Positions 6,865-16,098 of a stretch of 64,000 bases of DNA are shown here, one piece after another. The stretch comes from Muribaculum sp. (GTDB lineage Bacteria; Bacteroidota; Bacteroidia; Bacteroidales; Muribaculaceae), in NCBI GenBank assembly GCA_009775095.1, contig VSOZ01000020.1:4163-68162 (forward strand), read 5' to 3'. Both the position numbers and the translations under genes were made by a program. A model generated the notes under the pieces. That model ran no database searches and had not been told where the DNA came from. It saw nothing but the letters and a program-made list of their open reading frames with translations. The first letter of the stretch is position 1. The number at the start of each line of letters is the position of its first letter.

Positions 6865-8901
6865 CTATCGTTGGCTGTTTAGCAGGTCAGCGGGGGGACA
6901 TTCGAAATTGCTTATCCCGAGGTTGACTTTTTTAAGGTCATTGAGATTGTGTACCGGAGGAGTGATGTCGTCGGGGAAAGGCATGCCTGAGAACTCTTGG
7001 AAGTACAGCAGACATCCGTCTTTCCACCATATGGCATCGCGCACTTGTGTTTTCAGACGCCGTTGAACATCGTCAAACAGAGTCGGATCTACATATGGTT
7101 TTACGTGCTCCCAGCGGCGTTGGAAGTCTCTGGCCTCGGCAACACCACGTTCGTAGTGACGGCAAAGGCTTTCCCACAGAGTCTCGCCTGAAGCAAGACG
7201 ATAATCCCACGGCAGATGGTGGAACCAGAGTATAAATTCTTCGGGACAGTCGGCCGGATTATCAAACCGCTTAGCCAATTCGTCAGGATACTGGCCCACA
7301 GCGTTGCTGCCGCGTGAACTGCGATCGAAACCTATGCCGGTACTGTCGGCCCTGTGGTAGTATGACGGCATCCAGTCAGGACGTGAACCCTCTATGGCGC
7401 ACCACGGTTCCGGACCGTAATGGTGACCAAACGCAAACAGGTGATGCAGACCCATAGGCATCATGTAGTCTACAACAGCTTCGCGGCTGCGCATCATTAT
7501 GTCGATAACCTCGTCATATAATTTTTCAGGCACTTTCTCACCATCAAATACGGTTTGTGCAAGCCATTCGCCGGCTATCTCTTCGCCGGTAAGAGCCGGA
7601 TTCCACGCGAGACGTCCGAAAGCATACCAGTTGGCCTGTGCAAACGGGTGACCGGTCCAGTTGTCATCGTCGCCCACGTTGGCGACCCCGGCCACGGCTT
7701 TTAGTGACTGCGGGTCAACATAATTGAAAAACTCTTTCCACATAGGCGCGAGATACGCCAGATGATTGCTGTGACCGAGATATTCCTGCGTGATCTGGAA
7801 TTCCACCATGCAGTCGGTCGACGGCATGGCTCCGAACAGCGGGCTGTAGGGTTCGCGAGGCTGGAAGTCGACAGGTCCGTTTTTTATCTGTACGATGACA
7901 TTGTCATCAAACTGCCCGTCAAGCGGCTGAAATTCAATGTAAGCCTGTTTTGCGCGGTCGGCGTCGGCGGGAGAGTAGACAAACGCTCTCCACATGACGA
8001 TACCCCCGTGGGGTTTTAGAGCACGGGCCATCATGTTGGCTCCCTGTGCATGTGTGCGGTCAAAGTCACATGGGCCGGGCTGTCCTTCGGAATTGGCTTT
8101 AACGAGAAATCCTCCGAAGTCGGGGATAAGACGGTATATTTCACTAGCTTTGTCTTTCCACCATTTTATCACTTTCCCGTCAAGCGGGTCGGCTGTAGAA
8201 AGGTTGTCAAGCTGCATGGGCGCGGCAAAGTTGGCTGACAGATACACTTTTATGCCGTAAGGACGGAATATGTCGGCGATTGCCTTGACTTTTTGCAGAT
8301 ATTCCGCCGACAAGATGCGCGACGATGCGTTGACATTGTTAAGCACAACTCCGTTTATGCCCACTGCCGCATTGGCCCGGGCATACTCCTTATAGCGTGG
8401 CGATATTGTGCCGGGGAGTTCATCCCACAGCCATATGCTGTGACCGGCGTAGCCCCGTTCAATTGTCCCGTCAAGATTGTCCCAGTGATTTAGGATACGT
8501 AAATCATAGGCCGGAACTTCTCTGATCTCACCCGACAGGTTTTTGCCGGTACGTTGCAGGGCTATAAGACGATATGCTCCGTACAGAAGACCCTGTGCGT
8601 TGTTTGCTGTCAGAGTCACCTTGTCTTTACCGGGTGTGATTATGAAACCGTCGCGTCCGAGGCTTTTATCTTTTACGAGTTTCATCTCCACGGGGGCGCC
8701 GGTCCATGAGCCGCGCAATTCTGCCGCGGCTACGTCAATTGTCGGCGATGATGACTTCGGCGTTCTTATAACTGCGGAATTGCCTTCGGCAGGTTGCGGC
8801 AACCACAACCGAGTCCCGTCATAAACGGCAGCTTTCGCCGACATGCCTGCAAGCATGAAGACGAAAGCACCAATAATATAATATTTAACCAATCTATTCA
8901 T
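6865..8901 (-). CDS. GH67 alpha-glucuronidase
   Basis: 678 residues from the ATG at 8899-8901, with a signal peptide ending at about SAKA-A (24), so the protein is periplasmic or exported. GH67 enzymes remove (4-O-methyl)glucuronic acid from the non-reducing end of xylo-oligosaccharides. The family's catalytic residues are visible: general acid in GFLVKANSEGQPGP (about E272), and the catalytic pair in DGQFDDNVIVQIKNGPVDFQPRE (about D333 and E350). N-terminal GH67N-like and C-terminal helical domains are present at full length. It overlaps the GH43 stop by 8 nt and is the last gene of the xylan operon, ending at a terminator. Confidence 0.95.
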   Translation of the reverse strand: MNRLVKYYIIGAFVFMLAGMSAKAAVYDGTRLWLPQPAEGNSAVIRTPKSSSPTIDVAAAELRGSWTGAPVEMKLVKDKSLGRDGFIITPGKDKVTLTANNAQGLLYGAYRLIALQRTGKNLSGEIREVPAYDLRILNHWDNLDGTIERGYAGHSIWLWDELPGTISPRYKEYARANAAVGINGVVLNNVNASSRILSAEYLQKVKAIADIFRPYGIKVYLSANFAAPMQLDNLSTADPLDGKVIKWWKDKASEIYRLIPDFGGFLVKANSEGQPGPCDFDRTHAQGANMMARALKPHGGIVMWRAFVYSPADADRAKQAYIEFQPLDGQFDDNVIVQIKNGPVDFQPREPYSPLFGAMPSTDCMVEFQITQEYLGHSNHLAYLAPMWKEFFNYVDPQSLKAVAGVANVGDDDNWTGHPFAQANWYAFGRLAWNPALTGEEIAGEWLAQTVFDGEKVPEKLYDEVIDIMMRSREAVVDYMMPMGLHHLFAFGHHYGPEPWCAIEGSRPDWMPSYYHRADSTGIGFDRSSRGSNAVGQYPDELAKRFDNPADCPEEFILWFHHLPWDYRLASGETLWESLCRHYERGVAEARDFQRRWEHVKPYVDPTLFDDVQRRLKTQVRDAIWWKDGCLLYFQEFSGMPFPDDITPPVHNLNDLKKVNLGISNFECPPADLLNSQR

Positions 8902-9877
8902 CACCTGTGCCGCCGCCATCGATTGTTATTATACGGCCGTCGGCGTCATACTCCAACGGAGTCACTTTCAGACTGCGGAGCCATGTCTTTCCGCCCGAGG
9001 GCACACAGTCATGGTGGAATATATACCACTTGCCTTTGTGCTCCACAATAGCGTGGTGGGTGGTCCATCCTACGACAGGAGTCATGATACAGCCCTGATA
9101 TGTGAAAGGACCGTAAGGATTGTCGCCCACTGCGTAGCACAAACGGTGGGTGTCGCCGGTTGAGTAGGAGAAATAGTACTTGCCGTTGTACTTGTGCATC
9201 CATGACGCTTCAAAGAAGCGGCGCTCGTTGTCACCGGCTGTAAGCGGTTGGCCTGTAGCGGGATCGAGTATCACGATAGGACGCGGTTCTTCGGCAAACT
9301 GAAGCATGTCTTTGGTCAGCTTTACGACGCGTGAGGGGATGGCGGGATTTTCATCCGGCTCGAGATGCGGATCTTCGATAGCCTTGTTGTCGCGGTAACG
9401 CTGCAACTGTCCGCCCCACAGACCGCCGAAGTACATGTAGTAGTCATCGCCTTCGCGGAACACGGCCGGGTCTATAGAGTAGCTGCCGCGTATAGGGTCG
9501 GGCTGCGGAATGAACGGCCCCTCGGGCTTGTCAGCCACGGCCACACCTATATGGAACACGTCGTTTTTGTCCTTTAACGGGAAATACATGTAGTACTTAC
9601 CGTCTTTTTCAGCCACATCGCAGTCCCAGAGCTGACGTCCGGCCCACGGTATGTCGACTACATCAAGTACTTTGCCATGGTCTATGACTTCGCCCTCCAT
9701 GATGTCATCGGTTGAGAAGACATGGTAGTCTTTCATCTCGAAGTGGTCGCCATTGTCGTTTTCACCGGCACCGCTGTCCCAGTCATGTGAAGGGTATATA
9801 TATACTCGTCCGTTAAATACGTGCACTGCGGGATCGGCCATGTAGTCCTGCGGCACCAGATATCTTTCTTTCTTCAT
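8894..9877 (-). CDS. GH43 beta-xylosidase / arabinofuranosidase
   Basis: 327 residues, one five-bladed GH43 propeller without signal peptide, so probably cytoplasmic. Catalytic residues are base D15 (YMADPAVHV), pKa-setting D136 (YSIDPAVF) and acid E223 (RRFFEASWM). The WTTHHAIVEHKGKWYIFHHD segment (about 271-290) carries the family's metal-linked His. The short single-domain form resembles GH43 subfamily 1 enzymes of xylan loci, which release xylose from xylo-oligosaccharides; arabinofuranosidase activity cannot be excluded. It sits 15 nt after the GH10 gene and overlaps GH67 by 8 nt. Its location suggests it works on oligosaccharides brought in by the neighbouring symporter. Confidence 0.92.
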   Translation of the reverse strand: MKKERYLVPQDYMADPAVHVFNGRVYIYPSHDWDSGAGENDNGDHFEMKDYHVFSTDDIMEGEVIDHGKVLDVVDIPWAGRQLWDCDVAEKDGKYYMYFPLKDKNDVFHIGVAVADKPEGPFIPQPDPIRGSYSIDPAVFREGDDYYMYFGGLWGGQLQRYRDNKAIEDPHLEPDENPAIPSRVVKLTKDMLQFAEEPRPIVILDPATGQPLTAGDNERRFFEASWMHKYNGKYYFSYSTGDTHRLCYAVGDNPYGPFTYQGCIMTPVVGWTTHHAIVEHKGKWYIFHHDCVPSGGKTWLRSLKVTPLEYDADGRIITIDGGGTGDE

Positions 9878-9892
9878 CGCTGTAATATGTCT

Positions 9893-11029
9893 TTATTTGT
9901 CGCCGCAATTAGCTTCGGCAACAACAGTATTAATAAACGGTTTAACTTGATAGTTGCGGTCAAAAAGCAGAGGATACTCCTTGCGTCCGCGTACGGGCCA
10001 GTCATTTTTCCAAGAGTCGCCGTCGCTGACTCCCCATGCGGTCACACGGGTTATTACGTCGGAGTGTTTTATGAATAGGCGCATGACATCGGCCATACGA
10101 TTGTTCCACTTTGCGTCGACATCCTCCGGAAGTCCGTCGGGATAAGGGTTGAGCTGTTTTTTGTAAGCGGTTGTATCGGACACATTGGCTCCTCGGTTTA
10201 CTGTAGGAAGTGCGCTCATGTCCCATTCGGTAATCATGACGTTGCAACCGGTTGCGGCAAAGGCCTCCAATGACTCTTCAAATTCGTTGAGGTCGGGATA
10301 GTCCATGCCCATGTGCGACTGCATGCCTATGGCGTCTATGCGCAGGCCGCGCTCTTTCATGTCATTGACCATCTTAACAACCGTATTGCGGCGTCCCGGC
10401 ACGTTCATGCCGTAGTCGTTGTAATAAAGTTCAGCGTCGGGGTCGGCTTCGTGTGCATATTGGAATGCCAGCGGTATGAATTCCTCACCGAGTATACGGT
10501 AGAAGCCGCTGTTACGGTAGCTTCCGTCTTCTACGATGGCCTCGTTCACGACATCCCATCCGTGTACGCGGCCTTTGTAACGGCCCACAACTGTATGTAT
10601 ATGGTCACGCAGACGTGCTTTCAGTGTCTCGGCATCGACGTCTTTGCCGTTTTCATCGACAAGGAACCACGGGGCGCACTGTGAGTGCCATACAAGACAG
10701 TGGCCTATGATAAACATGCCGTTTTCTTCGCCTAATTTGACAAATGCATCGGCGTCATCCCAATAATACTTGTCCTCGGCAGGATGTATATTGGCACATT
10801 TCATGGCATTTTCAGCCACAATGGAGTTGAAGTGCTTCAAAGCTGTGGCCTGCCCCATCGAGTCGCGTCCCGAAACCTGATGTACATTCAGTGCCGTGCC
10901 CATAAGGAAGCAGTCTTTGAAACTATCTTTAAGGGTAGGTTCGGCCGCTGTCTTTTCGGCACACATGTAAAATGTTGATGACAGGGCGACTACGCCCGAT
11001 AAAAGGATGAATTTGGTGATTTTCTTCAT
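9893..11029 (-). CDS. GH10 endo-1,4-beta-xylanase
   Basis: 378 residues: signal sequence (about 1-23, with a Cys at 23 in an imperfect lipobox FYMC) and a single GH10 TIM barrel. Catalytic acid/base E163 is in GWDVVNEAI and nucleophile E268 in MITEWDMS. The GHCLVWHSQ strand and the IGMQSHM strand are family hallmarks. It cleaves internal xylan bonds and, lacking a binding module or a clear surface-export signal, probably acts on imported oligosaccharides in the periplasm. It lies 8 nt after the symporter. The order esterase-symporter-GH10-GH43-GH67 recalls the xyn cluster described in Prevotella bryantii (from memory). Confidence 0.93.
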   Translation of the reverse strand: MKKITKFILLSGVVALSSTFYMCAEKTAAEPTLKDSFKDCFLMGTALNVHQVSGRDSMGQATALKHFNSIVAENAMKCANIHPAEDKYYWDDADAFVKLGEENGMFIIGHCLVWHSQCAPWFLVDENGKDVDAETLKARLRDHIHTVVGRYKGRVHGWDVVNEAIVEDGSYRNSGFYRILGEEFIPLAFQYAHEADPDAELYYNDYGMNVPGRRNTVVKMVNDMKERGLRIDAIGMQSHMGMDYPDLNEFEESLEAFAATGCNVMITEWDMSALPTVNRGANVSDTTAYKKQLNPYPDGLPEDVDAKWNNRMADVMRLFIKHSDVITRVTAWGVSDGDSWKNDWPVRGRKEYPLLFDRNYQVKPFINTVVAEANCGDK

Positions 11030-11037
11030 GATTTTAT

Positions 11038-12471
11038 TTAAATGTCTGATTTATGACGATTTTCAATCTCTTTATTTATAGCGTCGATACGGTCGTCGTC
11101 AAGGTCGTACTTCGAAATGATAAGTATGGCTACAACGAGCAGTATGGCGGGGATCACCGATACGAGCCACAGTATGCCCTGCTCGGCAAGCGGTGACTGT
11201 ACACTGTCGGTGGCGTTGAAGTCGACAAAGGCGAGCACGAGCCCCGGAACCACACCGCCAAGAGCCATGCCGGCCTTGTAGAATATGCCGGTAAGGGCGT
11301 TGACAATGCCGGAGATGCGGCGTCCGTGGGTGTATTCACCGTAGGATATGACTTCAGGCACGAGTGCCCACATATAGCCCGTAGCTACAATGACACCGGT
11401 AGATTTTATGAACTGGGCCACATATACCAGCCACATATGCTCTTTCAGCGCATCGACCATTGATATGAGGTAGAGAAGCCCCATGCCCACGATGGCCGTG
11501 ATGAGGAATATGTAGAACATGCCCTTCTTGCCGACCATGCGCTTGATAGATGGTATCATAGGCATGAAGATGAATGCCGGTATCGAGCCGAGGCCCATGA
11601 ATATCGACAACTCTTCGGCTGTGCCGTGGAGATTGTAATTGATGTAATATGCTCCGGCCGAGTTGCCTATGGCCATCATGGCGAATGCCGTGATAAAGAA
11701 GAACGCAAGTATGCGCAGTGGCTTGTTGCGTACAAATTCAAGCCAGAGGTCAGATACTTTTACATTTTCGGTCTCCTTTTTGTCCATAACCACTCGTTCG
11801 CGACACTGCGAGAAGCAGAAGAAGAGCAGGGCCAAGCCTATGATGCCGTATATCGACATGGTGATGAACCATGCGGAGTCGCTTGACGAAAGGTCGGAGG
11901 TTTCCGACGGGTCGAAAATCTTCAGGATGATAGGTATACCCATGCCTACCGCAAGACCGCCCACATTGGCCATGAACATTCTCACTGAAGTAAGGATGGT
12001 GATTTCGTCGGTGTCGCGTGTCAGCGATGCGTTGAGTGCTCCATAGGGCACGTTGACCAACGTGTAGCACATCGACAGCCCTACATATGTAATATAGGCG
12101 TAGAGAAGCGAGCCCGAGAAGCCGTTCCAGAAGCATAGTATGGCAAAGCCTGTAAGCGGTATACCGCCGAGCACCAGATAGGCGCGATATTTGCCGAGCT
12201 TCGGGTCATGCTTGTCGACGAATGTGCCTACAAGAGGATCCCATATGACGTCAACTATTCTTACGATAAGAAACATTATGGCCGCCACTCCGGGGTCGAG
12301 GCCATATACATTGGTATAGAAGAACAGCAAGTACATGCTGATCGTCTGGTAGATGAGGTTCTGGGCAAGGTCGCCCGAGCCGAACCCGATGCGTTGCATC
12401 CAGCCCAGTTTGTAGAAGCCTTTGCTTTGGGCTTCGGCATTATTCACATTCATAGTTACCTGTGATTCCAT
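11038..12471 (-). CDS. GPH-type (MFS) sugar:cation symporter, xyloside uptake
   Basis: 477 residues with about 12 membrane helices and the glycoside-pentoside-hexuronide symporter signature DVIWDPLVGTFVDKHDPKLGKYR (about residues 75-96). It should carry xylose or short xylo-oligosaccharides across the inner membrane with Na+ or H+. It lies between the esterase (19 nt) and GH10 (8 nt). The next Met at residue 7 is an alternative start. Substrate is inferred from the locus. It complements SusCD, which work at the outer membrane. Confidence 0.9.
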   Translation of the reverse strand: MESQVTMNVNNAEAQSKGFYKLGWMQRIGFGSGDLAQNLIYQTISMYLLFFYTNVYGLDPGVAAIMFLIVRIVDVIWDPLVGTFVDKHDPKLGKYRAYLVLGGIPLTGFAILCFWNGFSGSLLYAYITYVGLSMCYTLVNVPYGALNASLTRDTDEITILTSVRMFMANVGGLAVGMGIPIILKIFDPSETSDLSSSDSAWFITMSIYGIIGLALLFFCFSQCRERVVMDKKETENVKVSDLWLEFVRNKPLRILAFFFITAFAMMAIGNSAGAYYINYNLHGTAEELSIFMGLGSIPAFIFMPMIPSIKRMVGKKGMFYIFLITAIVGMGLLYLISMVDALKEHMWLVYVAQFIKSTGVIVATGYMWALVPEVISYGEYTHGRRISGIVNALTGIFYKAGMALGGVVPGLVLAFVDFNATDSVQSPLAEQGILWLVSVIPAILLVVAILIISKYDLDDDRIDAINKEIENRHKSDI

Positions 12472-12490
12472 GTTTTATAAGGTGGTTATA

Positions 12491-14206
12491 TTATTTCTTT
12501 ATATCGTGATGCTTCATCACGGCTTCGACCACACGGTGGCCTACGGTCTTCTTGTCGAGAGGATGTATGTCGTTCCATTCGCCGAGGTCGCTGTTGGGCA
12601 CAAGATAGGCATCGTGGGTTGAATTGGCGGCTTCGGCCTGATTACGGCGCATTTCGGCCCATGCGGCGCGGCCGCCACGGTCGTTTTTATGCAGGAAGTC
12701 GGCGAGTTCCACGATGTAGAACGGCATGTCGGGGTCGTTGAAGTCGCCGCGCCATGAGTCCATAAGAGTCTTGAGCATGTATGTGTAGGAGTTGCGTGTG
12801 TCAACGTTGCTCTCTCCCTGATACCATACCACTCCGTTTACCGGGTAGTTGATGAGCGGATGTATCATGGCGTTGTACAGTACCGCGGGGATGTTGTTGA
12901 AGCCCACTCCTCCCTGTACGGGGGGCACTATGGCTCCGCGATGATACTTCCACGGGCCTTCAAGGTTTATCTCCGTGTCATCGACTATGAGTTTATAAGG
13001 CTTTTCAGGCACAAAACTCGCTCTGCCTCCGTTGCTGAACAGACGTATGGTTATCTGGTTTTCGCCCTCTTTGAGCAGACCTGCGGGTATGGGGTATTTG
13101 CGGGGCGGATACTGGTATGATACGGTACCGACAAATGTGCCGTTGACATATACGGAGTCAGCGTCGACGATGCATCCCAGACGGAGCATTCCCGGTTTGC
13201 CGGCCATTGACGAGGGCAGCGATACGGTTTTGCGGAACCAATGTGAGCCGTTGACGGGGTTCAGACCGTCGGTGGCCCACCCGTTGGAGGCTTTCCATCC
13301 GCAGTGGATGTCATCGCCGGTTATTGTTCCGTCGGTGACAGCGCCTGACGGTATATCAACCGTGGCCCAGTCGGAGTCGTCAAATGCGGGCTCATACCAT
13401 TTGACCGTGCCGTGAAGACCCGGGTCAGTGGCGTAGAGCAATGACTGACGACGGGCCGAGCTTTCGCCGGCGAGTTGGTTTATGCGGTTGCGATAGGCGT
13501 CATCTTCATATATGCGTTTTTTATTTATAAGACCGGGGAAGTCAACGAGACGCTCCTCCTTGATCCATGACTCGATGGGTGTGCCTCCCCAGCTTGATCT
13601 TATTATGCCTACCGGCAGGCCGGTGCGCTCGTTGAGCTCTTTAGAGAAAAAGTAGGCGAGGGCGGAAAAAGCCATCAGCTGATCGCCGGATGTAGGTTGC
13701 CATGCGCACTCCCGCACGTCGTCGAGCGGCTGGTGGAACTCGTATGCGTTGGGCACGTTAAAATGACGTATTTTGTCATTGCTGTATGAGGCTATCTCGT
13801 CGGCAAACATGTCGGTGACGCGGCCTACGGTCAAGTCGATATTGGACTGTCCTGAGAAGAGGTATACGTCGCCCGAGAGCACGTTGTCGAGAATTACATC
13901 GTTGATGGCTATGGTGTATGGACCTCCGGCTTTCAGTTCGGTGTACTCTGCGCGCCATTGTCCGTCATTGCCGGCGGTGACCGATATGCCCTTACGCGGA
14001 CCTACCGGTCTGTTGCGGCTGTCGGTGACCTTGACGGTCACGGTCTCTCCGGGGTCGGCTTTACCCCACAGTACCACGGGGTGTTCACGTTGTACCACCA
14101 TGCCCGGCGACAGTATGCGGGGCAGAGTCACTTTGGCGTCACTTTCTACGGCTCCCATGCAAAGTACAGCGAGGAGCGACGCGATATATTTTACACTATG
14201 TTTCAT
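12491..14206 (-). CDS. sialate O-acetylesterase-like carbohydrate esterase (likely acetylxylan)
   Basis: 571 residues from the ATG at 14204-14206, chosen because it is followed directly by a signal peptide (to about SDA, 24). It is an SGNH hydrolase of the 9-O-acetylesterase type: nucleophile block LFSGQSN (about S118), WYQGESN block and the C-terminal DIHP dyad (D546, H548). A jelly-roll domain (about 240-380) is inserted, as usual in this family. In a xylan locus the natural role is removal of acetyl groups from xylo-oligosaccharides; sialic acid is unlikely here. The 114-nt gap upstream holds two -7-like boxes (complements of 14248-14255 and 14294-14301), so a separate promoter is possible. 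Confidence 0.85.
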   Translation of the reverse strand: MKHSVKYIASLLAVLCMGAVESDAKVTLPRILSPGMVVQREHPVVLWGKADPGETVTVKVTDSRNRPVGPRKGISVTAGNDGQWRAEYTELKAGGPYTIAINDVILDNVLSGDVYLFSGQSNIDLTVGRVTDMFADEIASYSNDKIRHFNVPNAYEFHQPLDDVRECAWQPTSGDQLMAFSALAYFFSKELNERTGLPVGIIRSSWGGTPIESWIKEERLVDFPGLINKKRIYEDDAYRNRINQLAGESSARRQSLLYATDPGLHGTVKWYEPAFDDSDWATVDIPSGAVTDGTITGDDIHCGWKASNGWATDGLNPVNGSHWFRKTVSLPSSMAGKPGMLRLGCIVDADSVYVNGTFVGTVSYQYPPRKYPIPAGLLKEGENQITIRLFSNGGRASFVPEKPYKLIVDDTEINLEGPWKYHRGAIVPPVQGGVGFNNIPAVLYNAMIHPLINYPVNGVVWYQGESNVDTRNSYTYMLKTLMDSWRGDFNDPDMPFYIVELADFLHKNDRGGRAAWAEMRRNQAEAANSTHDAYLVPNSDLGEWNDIHPLDKKTVGHRVVEAVMKHHDIKK

Positions 14207-14320
14207 CCGTGCGGTATTATTTATGGATTCGGTTAAGTTAGCATGAGCAAAATTACTCAATAGCCTATGGCCGAGGGGTACAATTGTGTATCACAAATCT
14301 ACGACTGTGTAACATCATGC

Positions 14321-16015
14321 TTATTTATAGTCATAAAGTGTCACATGAAGTATCTGAAAGTCATCGACGCCGATACGCACATGCCGGCCTTGATGGGTTT
14401 CATCGCCGCAATAACGGCGTACACGCGACAGAGTGCCGTCGGGATTAACCGATACTTCGTCGACAGTGCCGAGCCCTATGCGGGCGCTTCCGCTCCAATG
14501 TCCCGCGGTCTTGCGGTCGTCGCCGGCGTTAAGAAAACCGTCTTCGCCGAGGGTCTGTTTGACGGTGCTCTCTCCGATGTTTTCAAACTTCACCACTATG
14601 CCGCTTCCGGCTATGATGTATTCGCGCGGGGCAAGCCGTATGATGACACCGCCCGTGGCAGGCCATGGTGTGCCATCGGTAGCTCGCGGGTCCCACGGCA
14701 GGGTGAAGTAGTGGGCAGCTGTTATCTTCATGTCGTCGCGGGTAATGACGCGCTCCGTAGAGTCGTTGTCGAAATACAGCCCGTTCATGGTGCCTTGTCC
14801 CTGATGCTTCGCGAGCAGTGGCATCATCTCGCGCAGTTTGGCGTAGCCTTTGACCGAGGGTGCCTCGGGTGAGTCACTGCCGTTTTCAATCGAGAAGGGG
14901 CTAAGGCCTATGGCGTCATGCTCGCCGATTACGTAAAACGCTTGTGCGGCGTTGCCGTCAAAACGACGTATTTCGGGTATAAAGAGCGGGTTATCGGAAG
15001 TGTGATATTGAGCTACCCAATCGGTAAACCCTTTGTCATAAAGGTCAGGCGATAGCATGTCGACCGACGGTGCGGCCGCATGCCATATGTCTTTCAGATG
15101 AGCGAGAGGTCCGGCCGACGGATACTCGCCGGGTTTGCGGCCGCGGCTGTTCATGGCCGCGTTGACATATAATGGTCGGTCGATGACGGCCCGCGCGCAT
15201 TGTGCGAGTCGCTCTACATAAAGGGCATAGTTCCACGCCATGAAGTATTCGTCGCTGTAAATGTCATCGCCGAATACCTCGCGCCAACTGCCCGAAGTCT
15301 TCATGCCGTTGGCGTGCCAACGGGCCGCCAGCTGCGGATGAAGTGATGTCTTGTGTTTTTTGAGATGGTCGATCAGCGCCGCCGGAACTCCTTCTTCATA
15401 AGCGGTCTGTGCCGCCGGAGAATAGTCGCGCGCGTCCTCGAGCATACCTATTTCGTTTTCTATCTGTATCATGAGCACGGTGCCGTCGGTGTCGCGTTCG
15501 GCAACATGTTTCAGCCAGCGTGTAAACGCACGGCTGTCGGCATCGTACACGTTTTCTGAAAATGCGCTCGCTATTTCGAGCGGTTTTCCCGTAGCAGTGC
15601 GGGCACGGGGATATTTGCGGTAATCGCGTTTGAACCATTCGGGCGCATAGCAACTCATGGAATTTTTCCATGTCCCGAACCAGAGAAATACTATTTTCAG
15701 ATCATTTTTGCGTGCTTCATCTATTGCTGTGTCAACGAGCGAGAAGTCATACCGGCCTTCTGTCGGCTCGAGCATGTCCCAATACACGGGTACGAGCACC
15801 GTGTTGAGGTGCATGCGTTTCAGCTTGGGAAATATGCGCTTTATGTCGGCCTCCGATGATGCCGAACTGTTGCCGAGTTCTCCGCCGATGATAATAAAGG
15901 GCTTGCCGTCGACAGTAAGCTGTGTGGCCGTGCCGTGAGGGACCAACCGCACTTCGGCGCCGTAAGTAGCCGCTGTCGTCAGCAGGATGAGTGCCATCAA
16001 AAACAATCTGTGCAT
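14321..16015 (-). CDS. GH35-like beta-galactosidase with DUF5597-type C-terminus
   Basis: 564 residues with a signal peptide (to about TYG-A, 20). The TIM barrel has the GH35 acid/base block IQIENEIG (E188) and nucleophile block LFIPEIRR (E348). The C-terminal beta domain (about 440-564) matches the DUF5597-like region found with this branch of GH35. It would hydrolyse a terminal beta-galactoside, or a related terminal sugar, from a xylan side chain in the periplasm; the true substrate is open. It is the first gene after an internal terminator-like hairpin (16035-16073), and no promoter box was found in the 83-nt gap before it, so expression probably depends on read-through. Confidence 0.8.
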   Translation of the reverse strand: MHRLFLMALILLTTAATYGAEVRLVPHGTATQLTVDGKPFIIIGGELGNSSASSEADIKRIFPKLKRMHLNTVLVPVYWDMLEPTEGRYDFSLVDTAIDEARKNDLKIVFLWFGTWKNSMSCYAPEWFKRDYRKYPRARTATGKPLEIASAFSENVYDADSRAFTRWLKHVAERDTDGTVLMIQIENEIGMLEDARDYSPAAQTAYEEGVPAALIDHLKKHKTSLHPQLAARWHANGMKTSGSWREVFGDDIYSDEYFMAWNYALYVERLAQCARAVIDRPLYVNAAMNSRGRKPGEYPSAGPLAHLKDIWHAAAPSVDMLSPDLYDKGFTDWVAQYHTSDNPLFIPEIRRFDGNAAQAFYVIGEHDAIGLSPFSIENGSDSPEAPSVKGYAKLREMMPLLAKHQGQGTMNGLYFDNDSTERVITRDDMKITAAHYFTLPWDPRATDGTPWPATGGVIIRLAPREYIIAGSGIVVKFENIGESTVKQTLGEDGFLNAGDDRKTAGHWSGSARIGLGTVDEVSVNPDGTLSRVRRYCGDETHQGRHVRIGVDDFQILHVTLYDYK

Positions 16016-16034
16016 ATGTCAATAAGGTTGTATT

Positions 16035-16073
16035 AAAAAATACGAGGGGAGGGAAATTATGTCCTCCCCTCGT
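16035..16073 (-). terminator. internal terminator of the xylan locus
   Basis: Perfect 11-bp stem (ACGAGGGGAGG at 16042-16052, CCTCCCCTCGT at 16063-16073) with a 10-nt loop. On the minus strand it is followed by a T-run (complement of 16035-16040). It lies between the surface-apparatus genes (susC to GH10) and the enzyme/symporter genes, so it should reduce downstream expression. Confidence 0.8.
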
Positions 16074-16098
16074 GGTATGGTCAAATGTGGGTTATCGT

